64,000 bases of DNA from Providencia rettgeri (GCA_900455085.1 UGTZ01000001.1:650501-714500); one strand, 5' to 3'. Positions 34,942 through 43,871 are shown, counted from the first letter of the stretch. Translations and numbers: made by a program. The notes: generated from the sequence alone by a model not told the origin.

Positions 34942-35719
34942 ACATCAATTTATCGATACCCATTGCCATTTTGATTTCCCTCCTTTTAGTGATTCCTTCG
35001 CTGAAAGTTTGCAGCTTGCTCGACAAAGTGGCGTGAGTGATATTGTTATTCCTACCGTGAGTGTGGATAATTTTGCACGAGTTTGGCAACTGGCACAGCG
35101 GTATTCGCAGTTACATGCTGCTATGGGGTTTCATCCGTTATATTTGAGCCAGTTTCAAGAGCAACACATTGATATTTTGGTTGATTATCTTAACCAAAAA
35201 AATAAAAAGTGTGTGGCGATAGGGGAAATAGGGCTCGACCTCTATATGCAAAACCCTCAGTTTGAACGCCAGCAAATGGTATTGTCCGCCCAATTAAAGC
35301 TAGCGAAACAGTTTGATTTACCAGTTATTTTGCATTCACGTAAAAGTCATGACCCATTAGCGGCGATGTTGCGTCGTTTTGATGTTCCTGCTCGTGGAGT
35401 CGTACATGGCTTTGCTGGTAGCCTATCTCAAGCGCAAGTCTTTGTTAAACTTGGTTATTATATTGGTGTTGGTGGGACAATTACCTATGAAAGAGCGAAT
35501 AAAACTCGCTATGTGATGTCACAACTCCCTTTGACTTCATTATTATTCGAAACGGACGCCCCCGATATGCCAGTTTCGGGTTTTCAAGGCGAACCAAATC
35601 GTCCTGAACGTATCGAGTGGGTTTTTCGTTCATTATGTGAGCTTCGCCACGAATCCCCTGCAGAAATAGCCCAACAACTTTACAACAATAGTTTGTCGTT
35701 ATTTAATCTTCCTCAGTAA
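34934..35719 (+). CDS. yjjV: TatD-family metal-dependent hydrolase YjjV
   Basis: 261 residues from the ATG at 34934, which gives MAKHQFIDTHCHFDFPPF, as in E. coli YjjV (259). TatD family: metal ligands in FIDTHCHFD, GEIGLDLY, LHSRKSHD, VHGFAG and the final aspartate in ETDAPDMP. Members are DNases or related hydrolases; YjjV's substrate is not established. Overlaps yjjU by eight bases. Confidence 0.92.
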   Translation: MAKHQFIDTHCHFDFPPFSDSFAESLQLARQSGVSDIVIPTVSVDNFARVWQLAQRYSQLHAAMGFHPLYLSQFQEQHIDILVDYLNQKNKKCVAIGEIGLDLYMQNPQFERQQMVLSAQLKLAKQFDLPVILHSRKSHDPLAAMLRRFDVPARGVVHGFAGSLSQAQVFVKLGYYIGVGGTITYERANKTRYVMSQLPLTSLLFETDAPDMPVSGFQGEPNRPERIEWVFRSLCELRHESPAEIAQQLYNNSLSLFNLPQ

Positions 35720-35842
35720 AACCGTATACATAATCATAAATAATATTTATATAATTTCATTAATTAGCTATTTAAATCTATTTAGTTTTTATTGTGGCTA
35801 ATTAGGACTTTAGTGCCTTTTCAGACTAAACTGAGTTGATTT

Positions 35843-35858
35843 TGTGATTTTTATCACA
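35843..35858. promoter_or_regulatory. CRP site upstream of the nucleoside transporter
   Basis: TGTGATTTTTATCACA is a perfect CRP core (TGTGA-N6-TCACA), about 160 bases before the transporter start. Nucleoside transporters of enterobacteria are normally cAMP-CRP activated. Confidence 0.8.
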
Positions 35859-36012
35859 TTACTTGAATTTTTTTTGTTTATTGCAGTATGTATTTGTGAT
35901 GAGTATTGCGGGTTATTGGTGTTGACTAGGTATAATCATTAAACTAAGAGTCAAGGCGACTTACACGTTTCCTTATATATCAACCTAAAATAAAGTGAAC
36001 AGGGATCCTTCC

Positions 36013-37309
36013 ATGCAGCTCATTATGAGTATTATCGGAATGGCGGTACTTATCGCGATAGCTATTCTATTTTCCAGCAATCGCCGAGCAATTAGGCTAC
36101 GCACAGTTGGCGGCGCATTTTTAATTCAATTAGCCATTGGTGCATTTGTTCTTTATGTTCCAGCGGGGCGTAGTGTGCTCCAAGGGATGTCTGACGCGGT
36201 TTCTAAAGTTATTGGATATGGTCAAGATGGGATGAGCTTCATCTTTGGCGGTTTGGTTTCCGATAAAATGTTTGAACTGTTTGGTGGCGGTGGTTTTATT
36301 TTTGCTTTCCGCGTTTTGCCAATCATTGTTTTCTTCTCTTCATTGATTGCTGTCCTTTACTACTTAGGGATCATGCAGTTAGTGATTAAAGTACTTGGTG
36401 GTGGCCTGCAAAAAATATTGGGAACCTCAAGAACAGAATCGTTATCTGCGACAGCAAATATCTTTGTTGGGCAAACGGAAGCGCCATTGGTTGTTCGTCC
36501 TTATATTGCAACAATGACGACATCAGAGTTATTTGCCATTATGTGTGGTGGTTTAGCTTCTGTCGCGGGTTCAGTTTTGGCGGGCTATGCACAAATGGGT
36601 GTACCAATGGAATACCTGATTGCTGCCTCCTTTATGGCTGCTCCAGGTGGTTTGTTATTTGCCAAACTGATGGTTCCAGAAACAGAAGATGTAAAAGATA
36701 GGGTTGATGCGACAGATTTAGTCGCTGAAGATGAACGCCCTGCCAATATCATTGATGCGGCCGCTTCTGGGGCATCATCAGGGATGCAACTAGCGCTGAA
36801 CGTGGGTGCAATGTTATTGGCGTTTATCGCTTTTGATTGCATTGATCAATGGTATCTTAGGTGGCATTGGTGGCTGGTTTGATTATCCACAGCTGTCACT
36901 GGAATTACTGTTAGGTTGGTTATTTGCCCCAATCGCATACTTAATTGGTGTGCCGTGGAGTGAAGCGACAATTGCCGGTTCTTTCATCGGCCAAAAAATT
37001 GTCGTGAATGAGTTTGTTGCATTCATGAATTTTGGTGAATACATGAAAGCGGATGCTGAAGTTCTGGCGGCAGGTAAACAAGTACTTTCTGACCATACTA
37101 AAGCGATTATTTCGTTTGCATTATGTGGTTTTGCTAACCTTTCATCCGTCGCTATCTTACTCGGTGGCTTAGGCGGAATGGCGCCAAATCGCCGCGGTGA
37201 TGTTGCCCGTTTAGGTATGAAAGCGGTTATGGCAGGTACCCTGTCTAACTTAATGAGTGCAACGATTGCAGGCTTTTTCTTGACGTTAGGCGCAGCGGCA
37301 GTCATTTAA
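36013..37309 (+). pseudogene. Concentrative nucleoside transporter (NupC/NupX family), frameshifted
   Basis: About 431 residues when the frame is repaired. The start at ATG 36013 has AGGGA seven bases upstream and gives the family N terminus; a GTG 18 bases earlier is less likely. Multi-spanning, proton- or sodium-driven nucleoside uptake. Family motifs: FVGQTEAPLVVRPYI, then in the next frame ALINGILGGIGGWFDYP, GQKIVVNEFVAF and SFALCGFANLSS. After GAMLLAFIA the frame changes at 36831-36834 (TTTT where TTT fits); unrepaired, translation stops at 36882. It most resembles the E. coli YeiJ/YeiM (NupX) branch rather than NupC. CRP-controlled, terminated before deoC, and supplies substrate to the deo enzymes. 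Confidence 0.85.
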
Positions 37310-37361
37310 CTTATATGTCTGGTGGGAAGATTAATACCATCTCAAACTCAAATAAGTCAAT

Positions 37362-37388
37362 CGGAAGGGCAATAGTCCTTCCGTTTTC
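37362..37388 (+). terminator. Terminator after the nucleoside transporter
   Basis: CGGAAGG / CCTTCCG stem followed by four T. It separates the transporter from the deo operon. Confidence 0.85.
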
Positions 37389-37525
37389 ATTTTGATTCGC
37401 TATATTCTTTTGTGACTTTTTATATCAATCGTAAATTTTCAACTATTCTTAACTTAGTCAATTAATGATGAAGAATATATTGAAAAGCCATTTGAGAGAA
37501 AAATGGATGGCGAGAGATGATATAA

Positions 37526-37593
37526 TTAGACTGTGATCACATTTTTTATTTTAATAATGTAACATTCAGTCGATTAATGTGATTTGTAGCACA
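37526..37593. promoter_or_regulatory. Tandem CRP sites of the deo promoter
   Basis: Site A, TTAGA-N6-TCACA (37526-37541), has one good half. Site B, TGTGATTTGTAGCACA (37578-37593), is nearly perfect. Their centres are 52 bases apart, close to the two-CRP layout of E. coli deoP2, where CytR binds between them. A CytR-like octamer (AATGTAAC, reverse complement GTTACATT) lies between at 37556-37563. Confidence 0.65.
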
Positions 37594-37626
37594 TAAAATG
37601 GCATCATTCCATGGTCAAATAGGCAT

Positions 37627-37803
37627 TAGTAAGCTGCTATGGAACTGCTAGTTCTCAGAGTCTAGGACTCTAGGGCATGATGCGGTGAGAAGGATCTCAG
37701 CTGCTCAGTTCGGAAAGCATCCGACTAGCATCTTTAAGGAACCAAGCCCGCTCGCCAACAAAGAACGTGTCGTTCTGAAGAATTAACAACGTTGGAGAGT
37801 TAT
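37627..37803 (+). promoter_or_regulatory. Structured 5' leader of deoC (candidate)
   Basis: If transcription starts about 41 bases after the centre of CRP site B, the leader is about 175 bases. It holds many short helices: GAAC/GTTC (about 37642-37654), AGAGTC/GACTCT (about 37657-37672), GAGA/TCTC inside GATGC/GCATC, and AGAAC/GTTCT (about 37762-37776). A mini-frame (ATG at 37639, eight codons) is possible. I do not recognise a known riboswitch class. The E. coli deo leader does not look like this. Confidence 0.4.
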
Positions 37804-38583
37804 ATGACTGATTTAAAAGCGGCCGCACAACGCGCGCTGTCCCTTATGGATTTAACCACTTTAAATGATGACGATACTGATGCGAAAGTCATCGCACTGT
37901 GCCATCAGGCGAAAAGCCCTGCAGGCAATACAGCAGCAATCTGTATTTACCCTCGTTTTATTCCAATTGCACGTAAAACATTACGTGAACAAGGCACTCC
38001 AGATGTACGTATTGCAACGGTCACAAATTTCCCTCACGGTAACGATGATATTGATATCGCATTAGCTGAAACTAAAGCGGCGATTGCTTACGGTGCGGAC
38101 GAAGTTGACGTGGTATTCCCTTATCGCGCATTGATTGCCGGTAATGAGCAAATTGGTTTTGACTTAGTGAAAGCCTGTAAAGACGCTTGCGCGGCAGCCA
38201 ATGTGCTGTTGAAAGTGATCATTGAAACCGGTGAGTTAAAAGATGCGGCATTAATCCGTAAAGCTTCTGAAATTTCCATTAAAGCGGGTGCTGATTTTAT
38301 TAAAACCTCAACAGGTAAAGTGCCTGTTAATGCAACATTAGAAAGCGCAGAAATCATGATGCAAGTCATTCATGATATGGGTGTGGAAAAAACTGTTGGT
38401 TTTAAACCTGCTGGTGGCGTACGTACCGCAGAAGAAGCGGCAGAATATTTAGCGTTAGCAGGTCGGATTTTAGGTGATGATTGGGCAGATAGCCGCCATT
38501 TCCGTTTTGGTGCTTCTAGTTTATTAGCAAATTTATTAAATACGCTGGGTTTTGACGTTAAAAAATCAAGCAGTAGCTATTAA
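37804..38583 (+). CDS. deoC: Deoxyribose-phosphate aldolase DeoC
   Basis: 259 residues, the same as E. coli. Splits 2-deoxyribose 5-phosphate into acetaldehyde and glyceraldehyde 3-phosphate. The start at ATG 37804 gives MTDLKAAAQRALSLMDLTTL and has GGAGAG upstream; a TTG at 37792 is not needed. The Schiff-base lysine is in FIKTSTGK, and the second catalytic lysine in VGFKPAGG. First gene of deoCABD. Confidence 0.97.
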   Translation: MTDLKAAAQRALSLMDLTTLNDDDTDAKVIALCHQAKSPAGNTAAICIYPRFIPIARKTLREQGTPDVRIATVTNFPHGNDDIDIALAETKAAIAYGADEVDVVFPYRALIAGNEQIGFDLVKACKDACAAANVLLKVIIETGELKDAALIRKASEISIKAGADFIKTSTGKVPVNATLESAEIMMQVIHDMGVEKTVGFKPAGGVRTAEEAAEYLALAGRILGDDWADSRHFRFGASSLLANLLNTLGFDVKKSSSSY

Positions 38584-38631
38584 TTTTCGCAATATTGTTA
38601 GCCGATAAATTCGACTTTAAAGGAGCATATT

Positions 38632-39954
38632 GTGTTTCTGGCACAAGAAATTATCCGTAAAAAACGTGATGGTAAGCCATTAAGCGAAGAAGAGATTCGT
38701 TTCTTTATTAATGGAGTTCGCGATAACTCAGTTTCAGAAGGTCAAATTGCTGCATTGGCAATGACTATCTATTTTAATGATATGACCATGCCTGAGCGCG
38801 TTGCATTAACGCTAGCTATGCGTGATTCAGGAACGGTGTTGAACTGGAAATCACTCAATCTCAATGGCCCATTAGTTGATAAACATTCAACTGGTGGTGT
38901 GGGTGATGTCACTTCATTAATGCTCGGCCCAATGGTCGCAGCGTGTGGTGGCTATGTACCGATGATCTCAGGCCGTGGTTTAGGCCACACCGGTGGCACA
39001 TTAGATAAACTCGAAGCGATCCCTAATTTCGATATTTTCCCAGATGATGCGCGTTTCCGTGACATTATCAAAGATGTCGGGGTAGCAATTATTGGGCAAA
39101 CCAATTCATTAGCACCTGCAGACAAACGTTTTTATGCAACCCGTGATATCACAGCGACAGTGGATTCAATTCCGCTAATTACGGCTTCAATCTTAGGTAA
39201 AAAATTGGCAGAAGGCCTTGATGCTCTGGTGATGGACGTTAAAGTTGGCTCAGGTGCATTTATGCCAACTTATGAGAAGTCAGAACAGCTAGCTGAGTCT
39301 ATTGTTAAAGTCGCGAATGGCGCAGGGTGTAAAACCACCGCATTATTAACTGATATGAATGAAGTACTGGCATCCAGTGCCGGTAACGCCGTTGAAGTGC
39401 GTGAAGCTGTACAATTTTTGACAGGTGAATACCGTAATCCACGTCTTTATGAAGTCACCATGGCGTTATGCGTAGAAATGTTAGTATCTGGCTCATTAGC
39501 CGCAAACCGCGAAGAAGCACGTCAAAAATTACAGGCAGTATTAGACAATGGTAAAGCGGCAGAAGTGTTTGGCCGTATGGTTGCAGCGCAAAAAGGGCCA
39601 GCTGATTTTGTTGAAAATTACAACAAATACCTGCCGACTGCAGTGCTGAGCAAAGCGGTTTATGCACCAAAAGACGGCATTATCACGCAAATGGATACAC
39701 GTGCGCTGGGAATGTCTGTCGTGACTTTAGGTGGTGGTCGTCGTAAAGCGACAGACCCAATTGATTATAGTGTTGGTTTGAGTGATATCGCTGCGTTAGG
39801 TGCCAAAGTGGATACCCAAACGCCACTGGCAATTATCCATGCAAATAGTGAAAAAGCGTGGGAAGAAGCCGCGAAGGAAGTGCGTGAAGCGATGGTGATT
39901 GGTGATAAAGCACCTGAAGCTACACCTATGGTTTATCGCCAAATCAGCGAGTAA
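38632..39954 (+). CDS. deoA: Thymidine phosphorylase DeoA
   Basis: 440 residues (E. coli 440). Converts thymidine and phosphate to thymine and deoxyribose 1-phosphate. GTG start at 38632 with AAAGGAG upstream gives the conserved MFLAQEIIRKKRDG. Phosphate and nucleoside site: VDKHSTGGVGDVTS and SGRGLGHTGGTLDKLE. Lies 48 bases after deoC. Confidence 0.97.
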   Translation: MFLAQEIIRKKRDGKPLSEEEIRFFINGVRDNSVSEGQIAALAMTIYFNDMTMPERVALTLAMRDSGTVLNWKSLNLNGPLVDKHSTGGVGDVTSLMLGPMVAACGGYVPMISGRGLGHTGGTLDKLEAIPNFDIFPDDARFRDIIKDVGVAIIGQTNSLAPADKRFYATRDITATVDSIPLITASILGKKLAEGLDALVMDVKVGSGAFMPTYEKSEQLAESIVKVANGAGCKTTALLTDMNEVLASSAGNAVEVREAVQFLTGEYRNPRLYEVTMALCVEMLVSGSLAANREEARQKLQAVLDNGKAAEVFGRMVAAQKGPADFVENYNKYLPTAVLSKAVYAPKDGIITQMDTRALGMSVVTLGGGRRKATDPIDYSVGLSDIAALGAKVDTQTPLAIIHANSEKAWEEAAKEVREAMVIGDKAPEATPMVYRQISE

Positions 39955-40006
39955 TACACAAGATTTTAGTGGTATATCGTATTTAAAAATACCGCAGGAG
40001 AAAAAT

Positions 40007-41230
40007 ATGAAACGCACATTTATTATGGTTTTGGATTCCTTTGGGATCGGTGCTGCACACGATGCACATAAATTTGGTGATGAAGGCTCAAACACACTGG
40101 GTCACATTGCAGATGCTTGCGCACGTGGCGAAGCGGATATTGGTCGTAAAGGGCCTCTGCATTTACCGAATTTAACAAAATTAGGTTTAGGTAAAGCAGG
40201 AGAAGAATCAAGCGGTTCATTCCCTGCAGGCCTTGATCCTAATGCAGAAATTATTGGCGCATACGCTTATGCGAGCGAAATTTCTTCGGGTAAAGATACC
40301 CCGTCAGGTCACTGGGAAATTGCGGGTGTACCTGTGCTATTTGATTGGGGTTATTTCTCTAATGAAGAAAACAGCTTCCCACAAGAACTGCTGGACACTT
40401 TAGTCGAGAAAGCAAACTTGCCGGGCTATTTAGGTAACTGCCATTCATCCGGTACAGTTATCCTCGATCAACTGGGTGAAGAGCACATGAAAACCGGTAA
40501 ACCGATTTTCTATACCTCTGCTGACTCCGTATTCCAAATTGCGTGCCACGAAGAAACTTATGGCTTAGATAAACTGTATGAGCTGTGCGAAATCGCACGT
40601 GAAGAGTTAACCAAAGGTGGTTATAACATTGGCCGTGTTATCGCGCGTCCATTTGTTGGTGATAAAGCCGGTAACTTCACACGTACAGGTAACCGTCATG
40701 ACTTAGCGGTAGAGCCACCAGCACCAACAGTATTGAAAAAATTAGTTGATGAAAAACAAGGTGAAGTGGTTTCTATCGGTAAAATTGCTGATATTTACGC
40801 TCATGTTGGTATCACTAAGAAAATTAAAGCCACAGGTATTGATGCACTGTTCGATGCAACGGTAGAAGAAATGAAACTGGCGGGTGATAACACCATCGTT
40901 TTCACTAACTTTGTGGATTTTGACTCAGCATACGGCCACCGCCGTGATGTGGCTGGTTATGCCGCAGCATTAGAATTGTTCGACCGTCGTTTACCTGAAC
41001 TAATGAAATTAGTTAAAGAAGATGACATTCTGATTTTAACCGCTGACCACGGTTGTGACCCAACTTGGCCAGGTACAGACCATACCCGTGAGCACATCCC
41101 AGTACTGATTTATGGACCAAAAGTTAAACCTGGCTCATTAGGTCACCGTGAAACGTTCGCGGACATTGGGCAGACAGTCGCTAAGTACTTTGATTTGTCG
41201 CCGATGGAGTATGGTAAACCAATGCTCTAA
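40007..41230 (+). CDS. deoB: Phosphopentomutase DeoB
   Basis: 407 residues from the ATG at 40007 (E. coli 407), with GCAGGAG just upstream. Moves phosphate between C1 and C5 of ribose and deoxyribose. Alkaline-phosphatase-fold metal motifs: MVLDSFGIGAAHDA at the N terminus, and ILTADHGCDPTWPGTDHTRE near the end. Follows deoA. Its 3' side is followed by three ERIC copies, not directly by deoD. Confidence 0.97.
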   Translation: MKRTFIMVLDSFGIGAAHDAHKFGDEGSNTLGHIADACARGEADIGRKGPLHLPNLTKLGLGKAGEESSGSFPAGLDPNAEIIGAYAYASEISSGKDTPSGHWEIAGVPVLFDWGYFSNEENSFPQELLDTLVEKANLPGYLGNCHSSGTVILDQLGEEHMKTGKPIFYTSADSVFQIACHEETYGLDKLYELCEIAREELTKGGYNIGRVIARPFVGDKAGNFTRTGNRHDLAVEPPAPTVLKKLVDEKQGEVVSIGKIADIYAHVGITKKIKATGIDALFDATVEEMKLAGDNTIVFTNFVDFDSAYGHRRDVAGYAAALELFDRRLPELMKLVKEDDILILTADHGCDPTWPGTDHTREHIPVLIYGPKVKPGSLGHRETFADIGQTVAKYFDLSPMEYGKPML

Positions 41231-41235
41231 CACCC

Positions 41236-41712
41236 ATTACCCGTCATTCTTTGAGCTGTCGCGGTGTTGGCTGCATAAAATCCCCCTAATCACATACTTA
41301 TGTATGCTCATAGGGATGATTTTCTTTGCCGCCTAGCGACAACTCAAATTATTTAGGGTAATTGTGCGCAATTAAAGGTAATGGGCAAGGCTTTGCCGTC
41401 ATTCTTTGAGCTGTCGCGGTGTTGGCTGCATAAAATCCTCCTAATCACATACTTATGTATGCTCATAGGGATGATTTTCTTTGCCGCCTAGCGACAACTC
41501 AAATTATTTAGGGTAATTGTGCGCAGTTAAAGGTAATGGGCAAGGCTTTGCCGTCATTCTTTGAGCTGTCGCGGTGTTGGCTGCATAAAATCCCCCTAAT
41601 CACATACTTATGTATGCTCATAGGGATGATTTTCTTTGCCGCCTAGCGACAACTCAAATTATTTAGGGTAATTGTGCGCAGTTAAAGGTAATGGGCAAGG
41701 CTTTGCCGTCAT
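41236..41712. repeat. Three tandem ERIC-type elements, period 155 bases
   Basis: Three nearly identical units start at about 41241, 41396 and 41551. Each has the ERIC/IRU core (GTTGGCTGC, then TCACATACTTATGTATGCTC, then TTGCCGCC and AACTCAAATTATTTAGGGTA) plus a spacer of about 28 bases that contains a second small motif (AAGGTAATGGGCAAGGC). Copies 1 to 3 differ at only a few bases. They fill the deoB-deoD gap and should form large hairpins in the mRNA. Confidence 0.85.
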
Positions 41713-41784
41713 CTTTTTTAAGAATAAGGTGGGGAAACCATTTTATTCATTTAAAAAAATTTAATCATTTAAAGGGAAATAATC

Positions 41785-42501
41785 ATGGCAACTCCACATA
41801 TTAATGCAGAAATGGGTGATTTCGCTGATGTCGTTCTGATGCCAGGCGACCCATTACGTGCAAAATACATCGCTGAAACCTTCCTTCAGGATGTTCGCCA
41901 AGTCAATAATGTGCGTGGCATGTTAGGTTTTACAGGGACTTATAAAGGTCGTAAAATTTCTGTTATGGGTCACGGTATGGGGATCCCTTCATGCTCCATT
42001 TATGCGAAAGAACTGATCACTGATTTTGGTGTAAAAGTGATTATTCGTGTGGGTTCATGTGGCGCAGTAATGGATGACGTCAAATTGCGTGATGTTGTGA
42101 TTGGTATGGGTGCTTGTACTGATTCACGTGTTAACCGTCAACGTTTTAAAGAAAATGATTTTGCAGCGATTGCAGACTATGACTTAGTCCATAATGCGGT
42201 TGAAGCGGCAAAAGCAAGAAACGTGAATGTGCGTGTGGGTAACTTGTTCTCAGCAGACCTATTTTACTCACCAGATCCTGATATGTTCAAAGTGATGGAA
42301 AAATACGGCATCCTAGGTGTTGAAATGGAAGCTGCGGGTATCTATGGTGTTGCCGCTGAGTTTGGTGCTCGTGCATTAACGATTTGTACCGTTTCTGACC
42401 ACATCAAAACTGGCGAACAAACAACGTCAGAAGAACGTCAAACCACGTTTAATGAGATGATTGAAATTGCACTGGACTCCGTGCTGTTAGGCGACAAATA
42501 G
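41785..42501 (+). CDS. deoD: Purine-nucleoside phosphorylase DeoD
   Basis: 238 residues (E. coli 239). Phosphorolysis of purine (deoxy)nucleosides. Near-identical to E. coli: MATPHINAEMGDFADVVLMP, phosphate site RVGSCGAV, and the catalytic acid region CTVSDHIKTGEQ. RBS AAAGGGAAA precedes it. Separated from deoB by 554 bases of ERIC copies, so it may need readthrough or its own promoter. Confidence 0.97.
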   Translation: MATPHINAEMGDFADVVLMPGDPLRAKYIAETFLQDVRQVNNVRGMLGFTGTYKGRKISVMGHGMGIPSCSIYAKELITDFGVKVIIRVGSCGAVMDDVKLRDVVIGMGACTDSRVNRQRFKENDFAAIADYDLVHNAVEAAKARNVNVRVGNLFSADLFYSPDPDMFKVMEKYGILGVEMEAAGIYGVAAEFGARALTICTVSDHIKTGEQTTSEERQTTFNEMIEIALDSVLLGDK

Positions 42502-42526
42502 TCGTTAGACGTTTTCATGATGCGCT

Positions 42527-42557
42527 AAAATGCCACCTATTGTGTGGCATTTTTTAT
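42527..42557 (+). terminator. deoD terminator, also left copy of a 28-bp direct repeat
   Basis: AAAATGCCAC / GTGGCATTTT hairpin followed by T. The 28 bases at 42530-42557 occur again, identical, at 43332-43359. The two copies flank the higBA pair. Confidence 0.9.
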
Positions 42558-42580
42558 GAGAAAATTATAATAATAGTGAA

Positions 42581-42626
42581 TCCTAAACTGGGACTTGATG
42601 ATTGACTTAGTCCTAAAATGGGACTA
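42581..42626. promoter_or_regulatory. higBA operator, two palindromes
   Basis: TAGTCC-N7-GGACTA (42608-42626) is a perfect 6+6 inverted repeat. A weaker copy (TCC TAAACTG GGA, 42581-42593) lies 27 bases upstream. They sit just before higB, where the antitoxin should bind to repress its own operon. Confidence 0.65.
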
Positions 42627-42636
42627 GGCTATTTTA

Positions 42637-42943
42637 ATGAAAATCATCTCCATAAAAACGCTGAAAGACTTTTGGTCAAAATATCCAGAGTCAGAACAAC
42701 CGCTGAAGGCATGGTTGGATGAAGCTATCAAGGCAACATGGAAAAACCCCTTCAGATATCAAAGGAATGTATCGCAGCGCAAGTATTTTAAAAAACAAGC
42801 GAGTGGTATTTAATATAAAAGGGAATTGTTATCGATTGATTGTCGCTATTGCGTATCAGCGTGGGTGGATATTCGTTAAATTCATTGGAACTCATGAACA
42901 GTATGACCGAGTTGATGCAGAAACGGTGGATTTGGAGTCATGA
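42637..42943 (+). pseudogene. higB: HigB-type mRNA interferase toxin, frameshifted
   Basis: About 102 residues when repaired. The ATG at 42637 gives MKIISIKTLKDFWSKYPESE, and after WKNP the other frame gives SDIKGMYRSASILKNKRVVF, then NIKGNCYRLIVAIAY and THEQYDRVDAET. All fit the RelE/HigB fold that cuts mRNA on the ribosome. One extra C in the CCCC at 42747-42750 breaks the frame. If real, no toxin is made. Its stop overlaps the higA start by four bases (ATGA). Confidence 0.75.
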
Positions 42944-43314
42944 TCATGAAAATTAAACCCATTAGAACAGAACAAGACTATGAAGCGGCTTTATTAGCGG
43001 TTTCACCGATGTTTGATAATGAGCCTGTATTAAATACCCCGGAAGGGGATTATTTTGAGGTGATGTGCTTATTGATCGAAGAATACGAAAAAAGGCACTA
43101 CCCTATTGAAGCGCCAAACCCAATCGAAGCGATTAAATTTCGTATGGAACAACAAGGTCTTACAGTAAAAGACTTAGAACCCGCGATAGGAAAAGCTAAT
43201 CGGGTTTATGAGATATTAAATGGGAAACGTAATTTGACGTTGCCAATGATCCGTCGTTTACATTATCAATTCGGGATCCCATTACGTAGTTTAGTCGGTG
43301 TTGAATGCCCTTAA
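42940..43314 (+). CDS. higA: HigA-type antitoxin
   Basis: 124 residues. N-terminal part binds the toxin in this family. The C-terminal helix-turn-helix (about 68-115) has IKFRMEQQGLTVKDLEPAIG and NRVYEILNGKRNL. Neutralises HigB and represses the operon through the palindromes upstream. It overlaps higB by four bases; an in-frame ATG at 42946 is an alternative start. The toxin-first order is typical of higBA. Confidence 0.85.
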   Translation: MIMKIKPIRTEQDYEAALLAVSPMFDNEPVLNTPEGDYFEVMCLLIEEYEKRHYPIEAPNPIEAIKFRMEQQGLTVKDLEPAIGKANRVYEILNGKRNLTLPMIRRLHYQFGIPLRSLVGVECP

Positions 43315-43331
43315 AATATTAATAAATTGAT

Positions 43332-43359
43332 ATGCCACCTATTGTGTGGCATTTTTTAT
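43332..43359 (+). repeat. Right copy of the 28-bp direct repeat flanking higBA
   Basis: Identical to 42530-42557, including the terminator hairpin. It likely ends higBA transcription as well. The perfect match suggests that higBA came in by an event that duplicated the deoD terminator. Confidence 0.85.
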
Positions 43360-43361
43360 CG

Positions 43362-43871
43362 CTATTTTTTGATTCTACTCATCATCACGGCATCAACATA
43401 TTGCCCATCACGGAATGCATAATCTTTCATGCGGCCTTCTAGTTCAAAACCAAACTTTTCATACAGCCCGACGCCACTGCCATTTGCGGCGAATACTTCT
43501 AGTTCTATGCGATGGACATTCAGCCAGTTGTCACAGTAATCCACCATCACTTGCATCAGTTGTGAACCAATACCTTTGCCTTGGTGGGCTTCACTAACGG
43601 TAATCCCGAAGGTAGCCACATGGCGGCGGCGTATTTGGCTTGGTTGATGAATAACGAGTAACCCGACAACGACATCATCAATAGTGGCCACAAACTGTGT
43701 GACTAGCGGGTCATTAGCACTTAGGCGAGCTTCCCACGTATTTGTTGTTGGGTATGGCAGTTGTAAAGTATTCGCATACGCGGAATAGTCAGCGTGCATT
43801 TGGGTGATTGCAGGCACATCGTCCAGTGTTGCTCTGCGGATGGTTATGTTGTTCATTACTTTACTCATCAT
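43362..43871 (-). CDS. GNAT-family acetyltransferase, YhhY-like
   Basis: 169 residues. Resembles E. coli YhhY (AaaT, amino acid acetyltransferase) along its length: TLQLPYP near residue 36, FGITVSEAHQGKGIGSQL (acetyl-CoA motif), CDNWLNVHRIELEVFAAN, and GFELEGRMKDYAFRDGQYVD. It probably acetylates the amino group of a small molecule or amino acid. Start could be any of three methionines (1, 2 or 6). Transcribed toward higBA. Confidence 0.82.
   Translation of the reverse strand: MMSKVMNNITIRRATLDDVPAITQMHADYSAYANTLQLPYPTTNTWEARLSANDPLVTQFVATIDDVVVGLLVIHQPSQIRRRHVATFGITVSEAHQGKGIGSQLMQVMVDYCDNWLNVHRIELEVFAANGSGVGLYEKFGFELEGRMKDYAFRDGQYVDAVMMSRIKK

Noticed and set aside
37660..37720. ops/JUMPstart element in the deoC leader
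   Set aside because: The GGCGGTAGCGTG core is absent; only the loosely similar GATGCGGTGAG occurs.
41148..41336. Short frame over the deoB end and first ERIC copy
   Set aside because: It lies in the deoB coding region in another frame and continues into a repeat; no ribosome site.
41236..41712. CRISPR array
   Set aside because: The period is 155 bases, units are nearly identical with no variable spacers, and the core is ERIC-like; no cas genes in the window.
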